A DNA stretch of 64,000 nucleotides from Lutraria lutraria (GCA_964023205.1 OZ026837.1:16531479-16595478), one strand, 5' to 3'. Counted from the stretch's first letter, positions 1 through 11,221 are shown. Made by a program: numbers and translations. Notes: generated from the letters alone by a model not told the origin.

Positions 1-358
1 TTACAAACAAGCTGGATTCAACTTATAATTGTTCCATTACACTGTCTTGAAGATCATAATAAATGATGATACCTCTCAATTGCATTGTAAAAAGATTACC
101 GGTAGTGACCAATTTACCTCCAAACAACATAAACACAAACTTTGCAGTGTGTAATATTATTTTGAAAGCGCTGCAGCTATATACTAAATATATAAAACCT
201 ATCAGGGCTCAACAATTTCTTTATGCTGTTTGTCTGGCAAAATGTCCAGCTTACAATTTAAACTAGTACTACAGTAATTAAACAGGTAATTACAAGCAGA
301 CAAGTGGATTTGTTGAGTCCTATGTATATAACACAGCATCTTATCAAGTCTATTTAAA

Positions 359-503
359 TGTAATAGGAGGAGGAAAATAATGTACCCGATGCGGGGCTCG
401 AACCCGCGACCTCCTGCTTGCAAGTCAGATGCTCTACCAACTGAGCTAATCGGGCTGGTGAATATCCCAGCCAATTTATAAATATAATATACACACCACT
501 ACA
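359..503 (-). mobile_element. tRNA-derived short repeat, copy 1 (TGTA...TACA ends)
   Basis: A 145 bp unit that recurs at 629-770 and 18804-18945 with the same flanks. Read on the minus strand it begins TGTAGTGGTG, carries a tRNA-like body, and ends in CCTATTACA, so its ends form a short TGTA/TACA inverted repeat. Because non-tRNA flanks are shared between copies, this is a SINE or MITE-like transposed unit and not a set of independent tRNA genes. No target-site duplication was obvious. Confidence 0.75.
383..455 (-). tRNA. tRNA-like sequence, UGC anticodon, complete cloverleaf (probably inside a SINE)
   Basis: 73 nt on the minus strand that fold as a full tRNA: acceptor GCCCGAT pairs with ATCGGGT (with a G1-U72 wobble), then a GCTC/GAGC D arm, an anticodon loop CTTGCAA giving UGC (alanine codons), a five-nucleotide variable region and a GCGGG/CCCGC T arm with TTCGAGC loop. 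The body, including TAGCTCAG and GGTAGAGCATC, looks more like an animal tRNA-Lys than tRNA-Ala, and the alanine identity pair G3:U70 is absent (C3-G70 here). It sits inside the repeated unit 359-503, so it may be a well-preserved SINE head and not a working tRNA. Confidence 0.6.
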
Positions 504-628
504 TTCTTCCTTCCTTTTTATTCAAAGTAAATTAATCACAACAACCACAGGCTCTTTAAACTAACCGAGCCATTTGCTTCACCCTAGCTCAAGGATTCCA
601 AGGCTAGTCACACACTCACGGCACCAAA

Positions 629-770
629 TGTAATAGGAGGAAAATAATGTAACCCATGCGGGGCTTGAACCTGCGACCTCCTGCTTGCAAGTCAGCTGCT
701 CTACCAACTGAGCTAATCGGGCTGGTGAATATCCCAGCCAATTTATTAATATAATATACACACCGCTACA
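629..770 (-). mobile_element. tRNA-derived short repeat, copy 2 (decayed)
   Basis: Second copy of the unit at 359-503, 270 bp further on in the same orientation. Its tRNA-like part (650-722) keeps the D arm and anticodon loop, but the acceptor stem has mismatches at two positions and the T arm has changed bases, so it is decayed as a tRNA. The interval 504-628 between the copies holds nothing recognisable. Confidence 0.75.
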
Positions 771-1450
771 TAAAATTTGGATCAAATTAAAGGTTCGGTC
801 AATTTATAGACTAAATCTTATTGAGAGACAATTTACTAATGTTTCAACAGTCACACTGACCTAGTGATCCACATTTTACAAACTGTACTAATTGCACCAA
901 GAAACTCCCACTTTTACATAGAGACAAAATCAGTGCATGCAGTAGGTACAAGTAATAAGTTGTTATTACACCTACATTTTACAGATTCTTTCAGATCTAA
1001 CAGTAAATTAGTTACTTAAGATAATAAAAGCTGGTAATACATTATGATAAATTGTTATTCTAGTATTTTCAGTAGGTTGATATGATAGTCTAGTACAATG
1101 TTTACCTTTACGATAACAAACAGTGTGATGTCTTTGATTCCTATAGATATTGTGTTTGATTTGGCAGTATAAACAAATCAAAACTATTAAGGCTACATTC
1201 AATAATTGAGTAAAGGATATTGATACAGATAAGAATTACATATCAAGATATATGTGTGGGATGTGTTTAAAGGTCTCATTATGATGCATAGTATAAAACT
1301 CTTAAATTATGACACATGGTAAGGTATCAGATTATGACGCATCGAACATCAGATACTGTCAGGTTTTGATGCTTACATGTAGTACGATATCATTAGGTTA
1401 TGATGTATGATACGATAGCATCAGATTAAGGTACAATACCATTAAGGCTA
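771..1450. other. Gene-less stretch
   Basis: No coding exon is recognisable on either strand. From about 1300 to 1450 there are loose, degenerate repeats of words like ATCAGATTATGA and TACGATA leading into the regular 28 bp array at 1451. This lies in the nucleoredoxin-like gene downstream (in its sense) of exon 2, so it is probably intron. Confidence 0.5.
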
Positions 1451-1698
1451 TGACAAATTGTATGTTACAGTCAAGCTATGACAACTTGTATGTTACAGTC
1501 AAGCTAAGACAAATTGTATGTTACAGTCAAGCTATGACAAATTGTATGTTACAGTCAAGCTATGACAACTTGTATGTTACAGTCAAGCTATGACAAATTG
1601 TATGTTACAGTCAAGCTATGACAAATTGTATGTTACAGTCAAGCTATGACAAATTGTATGTTACAGTCAAGCTATGACAAATTGTATGTTACAGTCAA
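1451..1698. repeat. 28 bp minisatellite, about 8.9 copies
   Basis: A direct tandem array with a 28 bp period. Each unit contains GACAAATTGTATGTTACAG followed by TCAAGCTAT. Copies are nearly identical; the main variant is ACAACTTG for ACAAATTG. A short (CAGA)n run follows at about 1812-1829. Confidence 0.95.
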
Positions 1699-1860
1699 AA
1701 GGCAAATGACAGATCAATTTCAGCACCACTGCCACTGAGATAAGACAGTTACTTATGTAACAAGGCAATATGATCCCTAAACTGATTTTACAAATCTTCT
1801 GGACTAACATTCTGACAGACAGACAGACAGTTATACAGTAACCAGCACATGTATACATAC

Positions 1861-2112
1861 CCAATGAGCAGCAAAGTATAATCCAACAATTTTCCCTTTA
1901 AGCTCTTCCATGGCTTCCACTTCTTTACCATCCTTCAGAAGCTTGCCTTTAATGATGTCAGAAAACTTCTTTCGTCTCCACGGAAACTCCTGTCCGTTTT
2001 CGTCCTCCATTAAGTGGGCGTACCCATCTCTGGTAATTGTCTGTCCCGTCTCACCATCTATAAGAACCAGTTTAGGAATTCCTTGCACACGGAACTTCTT
2101 ACATAGTTTCGA
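1861..2112 (-). CDS. Nucleoredoxin/tryparedoxin-like protein, exon 2 (residues 101-184)
   Basis: 252 nt, 84 codons, continuing in phase 0 from exon 1 at 17436-17735. On the minus strand it follows TTTGCAG and ends before GTATGT. The start completes the first thioredoxin-like domain: KFRVQGIPKLVLID is the typical cis-proline (GIP) segment of nucleoredoxins and tryparedoxins. The end opens a second domain, LKGKIVGLYFAAHW, which stops exactly where the family's CPPC redox motif should begin, so the next exon should start with it. That exon is not visible in 1-1860 and is expected off the left edge. Expected role, from the family: thiol-disulfide oxidoreductase of cytosol or nucleus. The multi-domain layout also fits invertebrate nucleoredoxin-like proteins, so no symbol is given. 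Confidence 0.85.
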
Positions 2113-2204
2113 CTGCAAATAAAAACAAAATAAATCAAAGCACTGAAAGTATTCATCAAGGAAAATTAACTAACATAGACTTGCACTGCAAAATGGAATG
2201 GGAA

Positions 2205-2435
2205 CTAGTTTAACAATTGCATGGTGGATGTAGAAAAACTTCTACAAAATTATTTTTCAAGAGTGATGAAAATATTTCATGTTTTGTTCTGAAACACAGT
2301 AGAATTAATAAAAAATTATCATTGAAAATTTGCTGGACCCTCAGTCCAATGACCTTTTCAAATTTACTGGACCGATGGCCATTTTGGTGGAATCGGTCTA
2401 AGGTCCGGGGCCAAATTCGAAGACTGATAGAAAGC
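2205..2435 (-). repeat. Dispersed repeat, GGACCGATGGCCATTTTGG family
   Basis: Related in inverted orientation to 4393-4700 and 36785-37010, with a fragment at 20390-20445. Shared words include 'ggtccagtaaatt', 'atggccat' and 'tcagtgat'. It makes the spurious ORFs seen here on both strands. It lies in intron 1 of the nucleoredoxin-like gene. Confidence 0.6.
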
Positions 2436-2790
2436 AACAAATGTGAAATACAGTCTTACTTTACCGACCAGAAAATTAATTTCTACCTATTAGTAAGTGT
2501 TCAAGTGTTTAAAATATCCTTTGAATAGACAAAATCATTTTTTATCATTCAAGACGAGATTACAGTAAACACAATTTTCTATGTGGTTCAATCACAAATT
2601 ATAAAACATTTATCCAAGCAGATCTATAAAAAGAAAACACTTAATAGTTAATTACATCTTGTTACTGATTCTTTATAATGTACAATCAATGAACACACAT
2701 GTAAATACATTTCTTTCAATAAATTTATCTCCATAATGTTTATATAGGAACAAGAAGTTTTTATAATCTAAGCAATCAATTATAGAAATA

Positions 2791-2968
2791 CAGACAAACC
2801 TGTGAACAAAGGCCACCCTTAGAAAATACCCAATGTAGCCTTTATTGTCAAGTGGCTTTTATTTGGAGGTCATTTTGTTCTAAATTATCCTTGACGTTTT
2901 TTAAAAGAATGGTCTTTACTAACAGGGTGGCCATTATTCGGAGGTGACAGCTAATACAGGTTTGATCG
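2791..2968. mobile_element. Tc1/mariner-type MITE (CAGTCAAACCTGTG ends), copy 1
   Basis: About 178 bp bounded by CAGACAAACCTGTG and the inverse AATACAGGTTTGATCG. It belongs to a family whose better copies end in CAGTCAAACCTGTG / CACAGGTTTGACTG flanked by TA. The interior carries the shared words 'aaaggccacccttagaaa' and 'ttctaaattatcc'. No transposase is present, so it is non-autonomous. Confidence 0.75.
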
Positions 2969-3836
2969 TATATAGACAATCAAATCAGTCACAGCTGGCA
3001 TGAAGATAGGATAACTCCGCTATTTTCGCATGCAGAGTTTGCAAAGAATGTGCAATGTTTCATTAAATGTTAAAGTGGTGCCGCCCTCAGGCTAAGTAAA
3101 CAATAATATTTCAGAATCTACACTTCAACTTTGGAGTTTTCAAGATGAAAGTTTGATATCAAGTCTGTGAGTTTTTTTTTATCAGGTTCTCATCTCACAG
3201 AACCGACTAGAGAAGAGAAGAGAATAGTTTTAGTTAAAGATTTATATAGTTCTATACCTGTAGTTCTATGCAGACAAAATCAGTTCCTCTAATGATTGGT
3301 AATTTAGTTTGTTTCAAAAAGTGAAACATTTTGCTTGTTTAAAAGTGCAAAATGCATGTTGTGAGCACACAATTCTGGCTATGTAAATGTGTAAATACAT
3401 AAAAAGGTTTTATGAAAGAAATTTAAATCAAATTAAAATACCAACTACGAACTATGTATAAGGTATCTACATTAATTAAATGATCTTTTTTCATCAAAAT
3501 TGTATTTAAGAAGGAAAGTAATTCAACTGAAAAACCTATAATGATTATTGGGGAACAAAACACACTTTTAAACAGAGAAATATGCCAACTTTTGACTCCA
3601 AATTAGACTCCCCACTGAAAAAAACGTAATTTATTATAAAAATTAAGTACTTGAGCATGACACTTGGCAAAAAAAATAACACCCTAAAACTGAAAATAAA
3701 ACCCCTCATGTAACAATTATATTAAATGACCACAAAGACTTCCTAACAAAAAATTCTAAGATCAATCCTGAAATCATGACAATTTTTATCTACCATCCCT
3801 ATAATTCCAGGTACCCATAATATCAAATTATATGTA

Positions 3837-4010
3837 CAGTCAAACCCCTGAAAATCAAACCTGAAAACTGGAATTCTCTAAAAATCAAACAATTAATCAA
3901 CTCAGTTATTTTCGAAATTCATAAAAAAAATCTATGAAAGCCAGAATTCACAGAAAAAAACGGACTTTTGGTCCGGTCCGGATGAGGTCCAGTTTTCAGG
4001 GGTTTTACTG
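3837..4010. mobile_element. TA-flanked MITE (CAGTCAAACCCCTGAAAA ends)
   Basis: 174 bp with inverted ends CAGTCAAACCCCTGAAAA and (inverse of the right end) CAGTAAAACCCCTGAAAA, flanked by TA on both sides as expected of Tc1/mariner-type insertion. Seen once in this window. The rest of 2969-4392 shows no gene. Confidence 0.7.
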
Positions 4011-4392
4011 TATATCTCTCAATGTCAACTTTGCAGGCTTACAATGGCTGATCTTCATATAGTCCCTTCCAAAAGAATTAATAAAATCATGAATTTTTCT
4101 TGAACTGATTCTTGCATACTTCATGAACAGATCTTGAAGTATGAATAACTATTTGATGAGAGAGGACAGAATTGCCAGGAAATAACATGCAAATAGAATA
4201 ATTTGTACAAGCTGTTCACTGACTTTCTAATCTGACAGACTGTCAGCACAGGTGAGACTAATTGTTATCAAGTGTTGCATTCAGTAATTACTTGGTGTTT
4301 TTGTATATGATAAAGGAACATCAAAGTAATACAGTCTTTAGTGACATATTATAAGTATGCCTAGCTAGGTCTGAACAGTTGTACAGTCTGCG

Positions 4393-4700
4393 AATTTAGC
4401 CCCCGGAACGGGAACCGAGTCCATCAAAATGGCTGTCGGTCAAATAAATTAGAAAAAGTGAGTAGTCAGATGGTCCAGTAAATTTTTCAGTGATAATTTT
4501 TAAAAAATTCAGAACAGCAAAAAAGTAATATTTTCTAAAAAAATGTTTTTTTCTTTGCTTGGTGAAAATATCAGTTATTCTTTTTTTATTTCAATCTATG
4601 GTTATTCTCTAAGGTGTATATTTTTCTGGTCCACCAAAAGCTCATTAATTTTGGTCCAATAAAGTTTGCATTTTCGCTGGACCAAATTGTCAGTGCTAAA
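4393..4700 (+). repeat. Dispersed repeat, GTCCATCAAAATGGC family
   Basis: Matches 36785-37010 in the same orientation and 2205-2435 inverted. Marked by 'gagtccatcaaaatggc', 'ggtccagtaaat', 'tcagtgat' and 'ttcagaaca'. No coding capacity. Confidence 0.55.
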
Positions 4701-5557
4701 AAAAAGTTTTTCATGAAGACTGGTTGTACATGTATCCTTTATTTGAGTACAGTCATACATGAACTAATTTCATCACTCAGCCCTTTATTTGTCCCCTAAA
4801 ATCAATAATAATCAGTAAGAGAGCTTTAAGCAGCCACGAACATAGAAAAAATGGATTGTTTTTGCAATTTGTCTTCAAGGGACAATAAAATCCATTGTAC
4901 AAAGATTAACAGCAGCATATAACAGCTGATGGGTCATGAACCAAGGGATCTATTTATTCCATTGAGTAATTGGTTTGATGCATAGTTAATCATGGTTGTA
5001 TGCATTATACAGCTCATTGTATGAAAAAATATCAGTAAAGAATCATCAACAGTGTGTCTGCATAAAATTATCAGTCTTAATATGTGGTGTTTTTTTTTGG
5101 GACTGATTTGAGGCTGAAATGCAGCCCCAATCCCTGTCTGAAAAAGATGTTTTCCTCTAAAATCATAAAAAATCCCCATCAATATTATAGAAATTTCATT
5201 TTTCTTTAAAACATTTTTTTGGGTAAATAAGATCATTAGATTAAAGTCCTATTAGCATCTTGGATGTTAAAATTGAAGTAGGTCTTATTTTACCTAGAAA
5301 GATATCTTATAAGTGAAATTGACTTTTACTTGCAATAAAAACATTCCAAATTTTCTGTTTTAATCAGAAAGTACATAATAGAATATAGCACAGTATTTTT
5401 TTCAATGATATTGCATAAAATAAGAAAAAGCGTCTTAACAACATTTCTACGAGATGTGGCTAAAGAAAGGCATTATGTAAATATGTTTTAAAGCAAATAA
5501 AACATATTTCATATATTTTACTATCATTACATTTATGGTTCTGTATTGCTAAATTAA
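4701..5557. other. Intronic stretch without recognisable features
   Basis: AT-rich intron-1 DNA of the nucleoredoxin-like gene. The only ORF of note is 100 codons on the minus strand at 4934-5236, with no family resemblance and no neighbouring exon. Confidence 0.5.
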
Positions 5558-6720
5558 ACAAGAGGGCCACATTTGCCCTTTATCGCTCACCTGAGAACCA
5601 AGGCCAATAATCAATGACCAGGTAATATAGTTCCATCTCGTAAAACTCATTTTTACGTAGATTTTGAGATCAAAACCAACAATGAAGGTATGATACTGTT
5701 AAACAAGCTAAAACTATAAAAAATTCTAATCCAAGGGTCCATAACTCTTGAAGTTGTGGTCCGATTCCACCCATAACTTAACATGTCCAAAACCATAAGG
5801 TCATACACATAGGATCGGTGAATAAATGAAGACGCTAGAGTGTAAACAAACTAAAATATAGCAAATTTGCTAAGTCAAGGGCCCATAACTCTTGAAGATG
5901 TGGTCCGATTCCGCCCATAATCAAACTTGTTTGAGATCTTTTGGTTATACTCATTTACTGAAAATATTATTAGGATCGTTGTATAAATGAAGACGCTAGT
6001 GTGTAAACAAGCTAAAATATAGCAAATTTTCAAAATCAAGGGCCCATAACTCTTGAAGTTTGGGTCCGATTCCGTCCATAATCAAACTTGTTCAAGATCT
6101 TTTGGTTATACACATTTACTGAAAATATTATTAGGATCGGTGAATTAATGTAGGTGCTAGAGTGTAAACAAGCTCAAATATAGCAAATTTTCAAAGTCAA
6201 GGGCCCATAACTCTTGAAGTTCTGGTCCGATTCCACTCATAATCGAACTTGTCCAAGATCTCTTGGTTATACACATTTACTGACAATATGATTAGGATTG
6301 GTGAATAAATAAATGCGCTAGAGTGTAAACAAACTCAAATATAGTAAATTTTCTAAGTCAAGGGCCCATAACTCTTGAATTTCTGGTCCGATATTGCCCA
6401 TAATCGAACTTGTCCAAGATCTTTTGGTTATACACATTTACTGAAAATATGATCAGGATTGGTGAATAAATGAAGGCGCTAGAGTGTAAACAAGCTAAAT
6501 ATAGCAAATTTTGTAATTCAAGGGCCCATAACTCTAGAAGTTATAATCAGATTTTGCCCATAATCGAACTTAGCCGAGACATTGTGGCCATATACATTGT
6601 GAGCAAGTTTAATCAAGATTCGTAAAGAGTTGCGGTTGCTAGAGTGTAAACAAACTAATTGTGGACGGACGACCTTAAGTATGCCTAACTATTTGACGGC
6701 GGCACCTTTTCCTTTTAGGT
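5558..6720. repeat. Six-unit ~160 bp tandem repeat, bivalve-type
   Basis: Six degenerate direct units marked by GGGCCCATAACTCTTGAAG (or close variants) starting near 5735, 5879, 6040, 6201, 6362 and 6522. Spacing is 144, 161, 161, 161 and 160 bp. Each unit also has 'ttggttatacacatttact', 'gctagagtgtaaacaa' and 'atagcaaatttt'. It is entered by AGAGGGCCACATTTGCCC and TATCGCTCACCTGAG and exits through GTGGACGGACGACC, words I associate with repeats in many bivalve genomes. Likely a non-autonomous element with internal amplification. Confidence 0.8.
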
Positions 6721-6740
6721 GAAAAAGCCACAGTAAAAGA

Positions 6741-6826
6741 CACGTCGAGGGCTCAGTGCAACACTGTTGTAACTTGTTCTTATTTCAATATGAGTTACAA
6801 CATTGTTGCGCTGATCCCTCGACGTG
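6741..6826. repeat. Long hairpin, about 34 bp arms
   Basis: CACGTCGAGGGCTCAGTGC at 6741 is mirrored by GCGCTGATCCCTCGACGTG ending at 6826. The inner arms continue as AACACTGTTGTAACT / AGTTACAACATTGTT around an 18 nt loop. Only a few mismatches break about 34 bp of stem. Confidence 0.85.
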
Positions 6827-7057
6827 AACTGGGATAATCAAGTTGACATCACAAAAATTGTATCAGGCAATTCTTGAGACTAAAGATGAACAATCTGGAG
6901 AAAATCTCAGGAATGCTCACAGAAAATTGCTGGTGATGCACGATTTATATGAAATTCTGAGGTTACTACGTCTATCAAATGTACATTCATCTTTGATGTA
7001 TATTAAACATGCAATTTGTTTGAGATTTTTTCCAAAAAAAATGTGCATGTTCTAAAC

Positions 7058-10000
7058 ATGAATGAGATGCATTTACTAAACACAAGTGAAGTGTAGGTTC
7101 TAAACTGGAGAATGATAGGTTTAAGTTCTAACCTTGAGTATAATAAAGTAAAGATTCTAAATTTAAGTGAGGTGCATGTAGAATACATTATTGAAGTATA
7201 TGTTCTACACTTGATTCTAAACTTGAGTGAAGCATTTAAAGTTCTATACTTGAGTGAGATGTATGTTCTATACTTGAGTGACATGTATGTTATATACTTG
7301 AGTGAAGGGTATGTTATATACTTGAGTGAAGGGTATGTTATATACTTGAGTGAAGGGTATGTTATATACTTGAGTGAAGGGTATGTTCTATACTTGAGTG
7401 AAGGGTATGTTCTATACTTGAGTGAAGGGTATGTTATATACTTGAGTGAAGGGTATGTTATATACTTGAGTGACATGTATGTTCTATACTTGAGTGACAT
7501 GTATGTTCTATACTTGAGTGAAGGGTATGTTATATACTTGAGTGAAGGGTATGTTATATACTTGAGTGAAGGGTATGTTATATACTTGAGTGACATGTAT
7601 GTTATATACTTGAGTGACATGTATGTTATATACTTGAGTGAAGGGTATGTTATATACTTGAGTGAAGGGTATGTTATATACTTGAGTGAAGGGTATGTTA
7701 TATACTTGAGTGACATGTATGTTATATACTTGAGTGAAGGGTATATTATATACTTGAGTGAAGGGTATGTTATATACTTGAGTGAGGTGTATGTCATATA
7801 CTTGAGTGAAGGGTATGTCATATACTTGAGTGACATGTATGTTATATACTTCAGTGACATGTATGTTATATACTTGAGTGACATGTATGTTATATACTTG
7901 AGTGAAGGGTATGTTATATACTTGAGTGAAGGGTATGTTATATACTTGAGTGAAGGGTATGTCATATACTTGAGTGAAGGGTATGTTATATACTTGAGTG
8001 AAGAGTATGTTATATACTTGAGTGAGGTGTATGTTCTATACTTGAGTGAGATGTATGTTCTATACTTGAGTGAGATGTATGTCATATACTTGAGTGAAGG
8101 GTATGTTATATACTTGAGTGAAGGGTATATGTTCTATCCTTGAGTGAGGTGTATGTCATATACTTGAGTGAAGGGTAGTGTATGTTCTATCCTTGAGTGA
8201 AGCATTAAGTACTATACTTGAGTGAGGTGTATGTCATATACTTGAGTGAAGGGTACCGTATGTTATATACTTGAGTGAAGGGTATATGTTCTATCCTTGA
8301 GTGAGGTGTATGTCATATACTTGAGTGAAGGGTATGTTACATACTTGAGTGAAGAGTATGTTCTATCCTTGAGTGAGGTGTATGTCAAGTATATACTTGT
8401 GTGATGTGTATGTTCTATACTTGAGTGAAGGGTATGTTCTATCCTTGAGTGAGGTGTATGTTATATCCTTGAGTGAAGGGTAGTGTATGTTCTATACTTG
8501 AGTGAAGGGTAGTGCATGTTCTATACTTGAGTGAAGGGTAGTGTATGTTCTATACTTGAGTGAAGGGTAGTGTATGTTCTATACTTGAGTGAAGGGTAGT
8601 GTATGTTATATACTTGAGTGAGATGTATGTTCTATACTTGAGTGAGATGTATGTTCTATACTTGAGTGAAGGGTAGTGTATGTTCTATACTTGAGTGAAG
8701 GGTAGTGTATGTTCTATACTTGAGTGAAGGGTAGTGTATGTTCTATACTTGAGTGAAGGGTAGTGTATGTTCTATACTTGAGTGAAGGGTATATGTTCTA
8801 TCCTTGAGTGAGGTGTGTGTCATATACTTGAGTGAAGGGTATGTCATATACTTGAGTGAAGGGTAAATGTTCTATACTTGAGTGAGATGTATGTTCTATA
8901 CTTGAGTGAAGGGTATGTTATATACTTGAGTGAAGGGTATGTTATATACTTGAGTGAAGGGTATGTTATATACTTGAGTGAAGGGTATGTTCTATACTTG
9001 AGTGAAGGGTATGTTCTATACTTGAGTGAAGGGTATGTTATATACTTGAGTGAAGGGTATGTTATATACTTGAGTGACATGTATGTTCTATACTTGAGTG
9101 ACATGTATGTTCTATACTTGAGTGAAGGGTATGTTATATACTTGAGTGAAGAGTATGTTATATACTTGAGTGAGGTGTATGTTCTATACTTGAGTGAGAT
9201 GTATGTTCTATACTTGAGTGAGATGTATGTCATATACTTGAGTGAAGGGTATGTTATATACTTGAGTGAAGGGTATATGTTCTATCCTTGAGTGAGGTGT
9301 ATGTCATATACTTGAGTGAAGGGTAGTGTATGTTCTATCCTTGAGTGAAGCATTAAGTACTATACTTGAGTGAGGTGTATGTCATATACTTGAGTGAAGG
9401 GTACCGTATGTTATATACTTGAGTGAAGGGTATATGTTCTATCCTTGAGTGAGGTGTATGTCATATACTTGAGTGAAGGGTATGTTACATACTTGAGTGA
9501 AGAGTATGTTCTATCCTTGAGTGAGGTGTATGTCAAGTATATACTTGTGTGATGTGTATGTTCTATACTTGAGTGAAGGGTATGTTCTATCCTTGAGTGA
9601 GGTGTATGTTATATCCTTGAGTGAAGGGTAGTGTATGTTCTATACTTGAGTGAAGGGTAGTGTATGTTCTATACTTGAGTGAAGGGTAGTGTATGTTCTA
9701 TACTTGAGTGAAGGGTAGTGTATGTTCTATACTTGAGTGAAGGGTAGTGTATGTTATATACTTGAGTGAGATGTATGTTCTATACTTGAGTGAGATGTAT
9801 GTTCTATACTTGAGTGAAGGGTAGTGTATGTTCTATACTTGAGTGAAGGGTAGTGTATGTTCTATACTTGAGTGAAGGGTAGTGTATGTTCTATACTTGA
9901 GTGAAGGGTAGTGTATGTTCTATACTTGAGTGAAGGGTATATGTTCTATCCTTGAGTGAGGTGTGTGTCATATACTTGAGTGAAGGGTATGTCATATACT

Positions 10001-10385
10001 TGAGTGAAGGGTAAATGTTCTATACTTGAGTGAGATGTATGTTCTATACTTGAGTGAAGGGTATGTTATATACTTGATAGACGTGTATGTTCTATCCTTG
10101 AGTGAAGCATTAAGTTCTATACTTGAGTGAGGTGTATGTTCTACACTTGAGTGAGGTGTATGTTCTATACTTGAGTGTGTGTTCTATACTTGAGGGATGT
10201 GCATGCTCTATACTTGAGTGAGGTGCATGTTCTAAAACTTAAATGAGGTAAGTGTTCTAAACTTGGGTGAAGCATGTTTTTAACTTGAGTGAAGTATACG
10301 TTCTAAACTTGAGTGAATCGTATTTCTCCATTTGAGTGAATAGTATGTTTTACACTTGAGTCAAGTGCATTTTCTGAACTTAATT
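7058..10385. repeat. 3.3 kb minisatellite of 24 bp units with a 1148 bp higher-order duplication
   Basis: Direct array of 24 bp units built on TATACTTGAGTGA followed by a variable word (agggta, catgta, gatgta, ggtgta, gagtat) and TGTT(a/c)TA. The regular core runs about 7240-10230, roughly 125 units, fading at both ends. Landmark variants recur 1148 bp apart: GCATTAAGTAC at 8202 and 9350, GGTACCGTATG at 8252 and 9400, GGGTAAATGTTC at 8861 and 10009, GAAGAGTATG at 8000 and 9148. So about 0.9 kb was duplicated as a block, and the second copy is joined to a shorter run of plain units than the first. Because 24 is a multiple of three and the unit lacks stops in some frames, long repetitive ORFs appear on both strands (plus 7112-8143 and 8878-9291; minus 7003-8085 and 8844-9233). 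I treat these as by-products. The array lies inside intron 1 of the nucleoredoxin-like gene. Confidence 0.97.
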
Positions 10386-10707
10386 GCCTGCAAGAACTTT
10401 TCTAAATCAAGACTGCACATACATAGAAAAGAAGAACGCTTAGAGCAGCAGAAAAAAATATTCACGAAAAAAATAATCTTGCTCACAATTCAGCACAACA
10501 TTACCATGGTAACAAAAAATATTGAGTAGGTAATTCTGTAATAATAAATTGTAAGGACAGATTGAATAGCAATCAACGTCATGGCTCATTAATTTATATA
10601 AGATTATCAATAAGCAATGGAAACATACTTCACTTTCAAGAGTTGGGTACTTCTGATGGAGAGTTTAAGAATATTAAGCTAAAAAAAATTGAAATAGACT
10701 CGTTTCT
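10386..10707. other. Intronic stretch without recognisable features
   Basis: AT-rich unique-looking DNA between the minisatellite and a MITE. No exon or clear repeat seen. Confidence 0.4.
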
Positions 10708-11221
10708 TAAGGCCATCATTAAAAAGTTTTGTTTGGGGTAATGTTTCATTTACATTAATCTGTTGTTCATTGGCCTTATCGACAGATATGGTCATTTCAG
10801 AGCCGAATCGGAGACTGAGGAGATAAGACACAGGAGACCCTAGTATTTATATCCCTATTCTTTTCAAATAGTTTTACCTGGTTCTTTGTCAGTGCCCCGT
10901 AAAGGACCGATACAAGCCTCGTCCTTTTTCCTGTGATTTTCTAGACACAGTATTTGACTCGGTAGTTGTGATGGAAACACTGAAGAATTTAAGTGTCCCT
11001 GAGAAATTCAAAAGGAGGATTCAAGAACTCTTCCCCGAGAATTTTAGGTAGAAAATATTTATTTTTTACGTTTTACTTTTATATTGAACCCAATATATAC
11101 ATGTCAGAATTCTATTTTCATATTGGGAGAAAAAAAATAAGAATAAAAGTTCAGGGTAGGACTGTTTTTGGTGAATAGGTAGTGTTACCTCAAACAAAAT
11201 GTTTTTTAAGGATGGCCTTAG
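10708..11221. mobile_element. MITE (AAGGCCATC ends) split by a SINE insertion
   Basis: The left end TTAAGGCCATCATTAAAAA and right end TTTTTAAGGATGGCCTTA are inverted. The right half ('gagaattttaggtag', 'attgaaccca', 'gggtagga', 'tttttggtga') matches the uninterrupted copy at 14757-15000. The SINE at 10759-11030 has inserted into this copy, so the MITE is the older of the two. Confidence 0.65.
10759..11030 (-). mobile_element. SINE family B, head-truncated copy, nested in a MITE
   Basis: Matches the SINE at 11742-12056: TCTGTTGTT, GGTCATTTCAGAGC, GATAAGACACAGGAGA, 'tttatatccctattctttt' and 'acacagtatttgact' in the same order. The tRNA-like head is degraded to a remnant ending near 11030. Confidence 0.75.

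Noticed and set aside
650..722. Second functional tRNA gene
   Set aside because: Acceptor-stem and T-arm pairing are broken and it lies in the same repeated unit as copy 1.
7112..8143. 343-codon plus-strand ORF (and 360-codon minus-strand ORF at 7003-8085, similar pair near 8844-9291) encoding 8-residue repeats
   Set aside because: The ORFs arise because the 24 bp tandem unit is divisible by three and lacks stops in these frames. Both strands are open at once, the array is intronic, and the frames break when indel-bearing units appear.
7058..10385. CRISPR-like array
   Set aside because: There are no unique spacers; units are directly contiguous 24 bp repeats, and the genome is animal.
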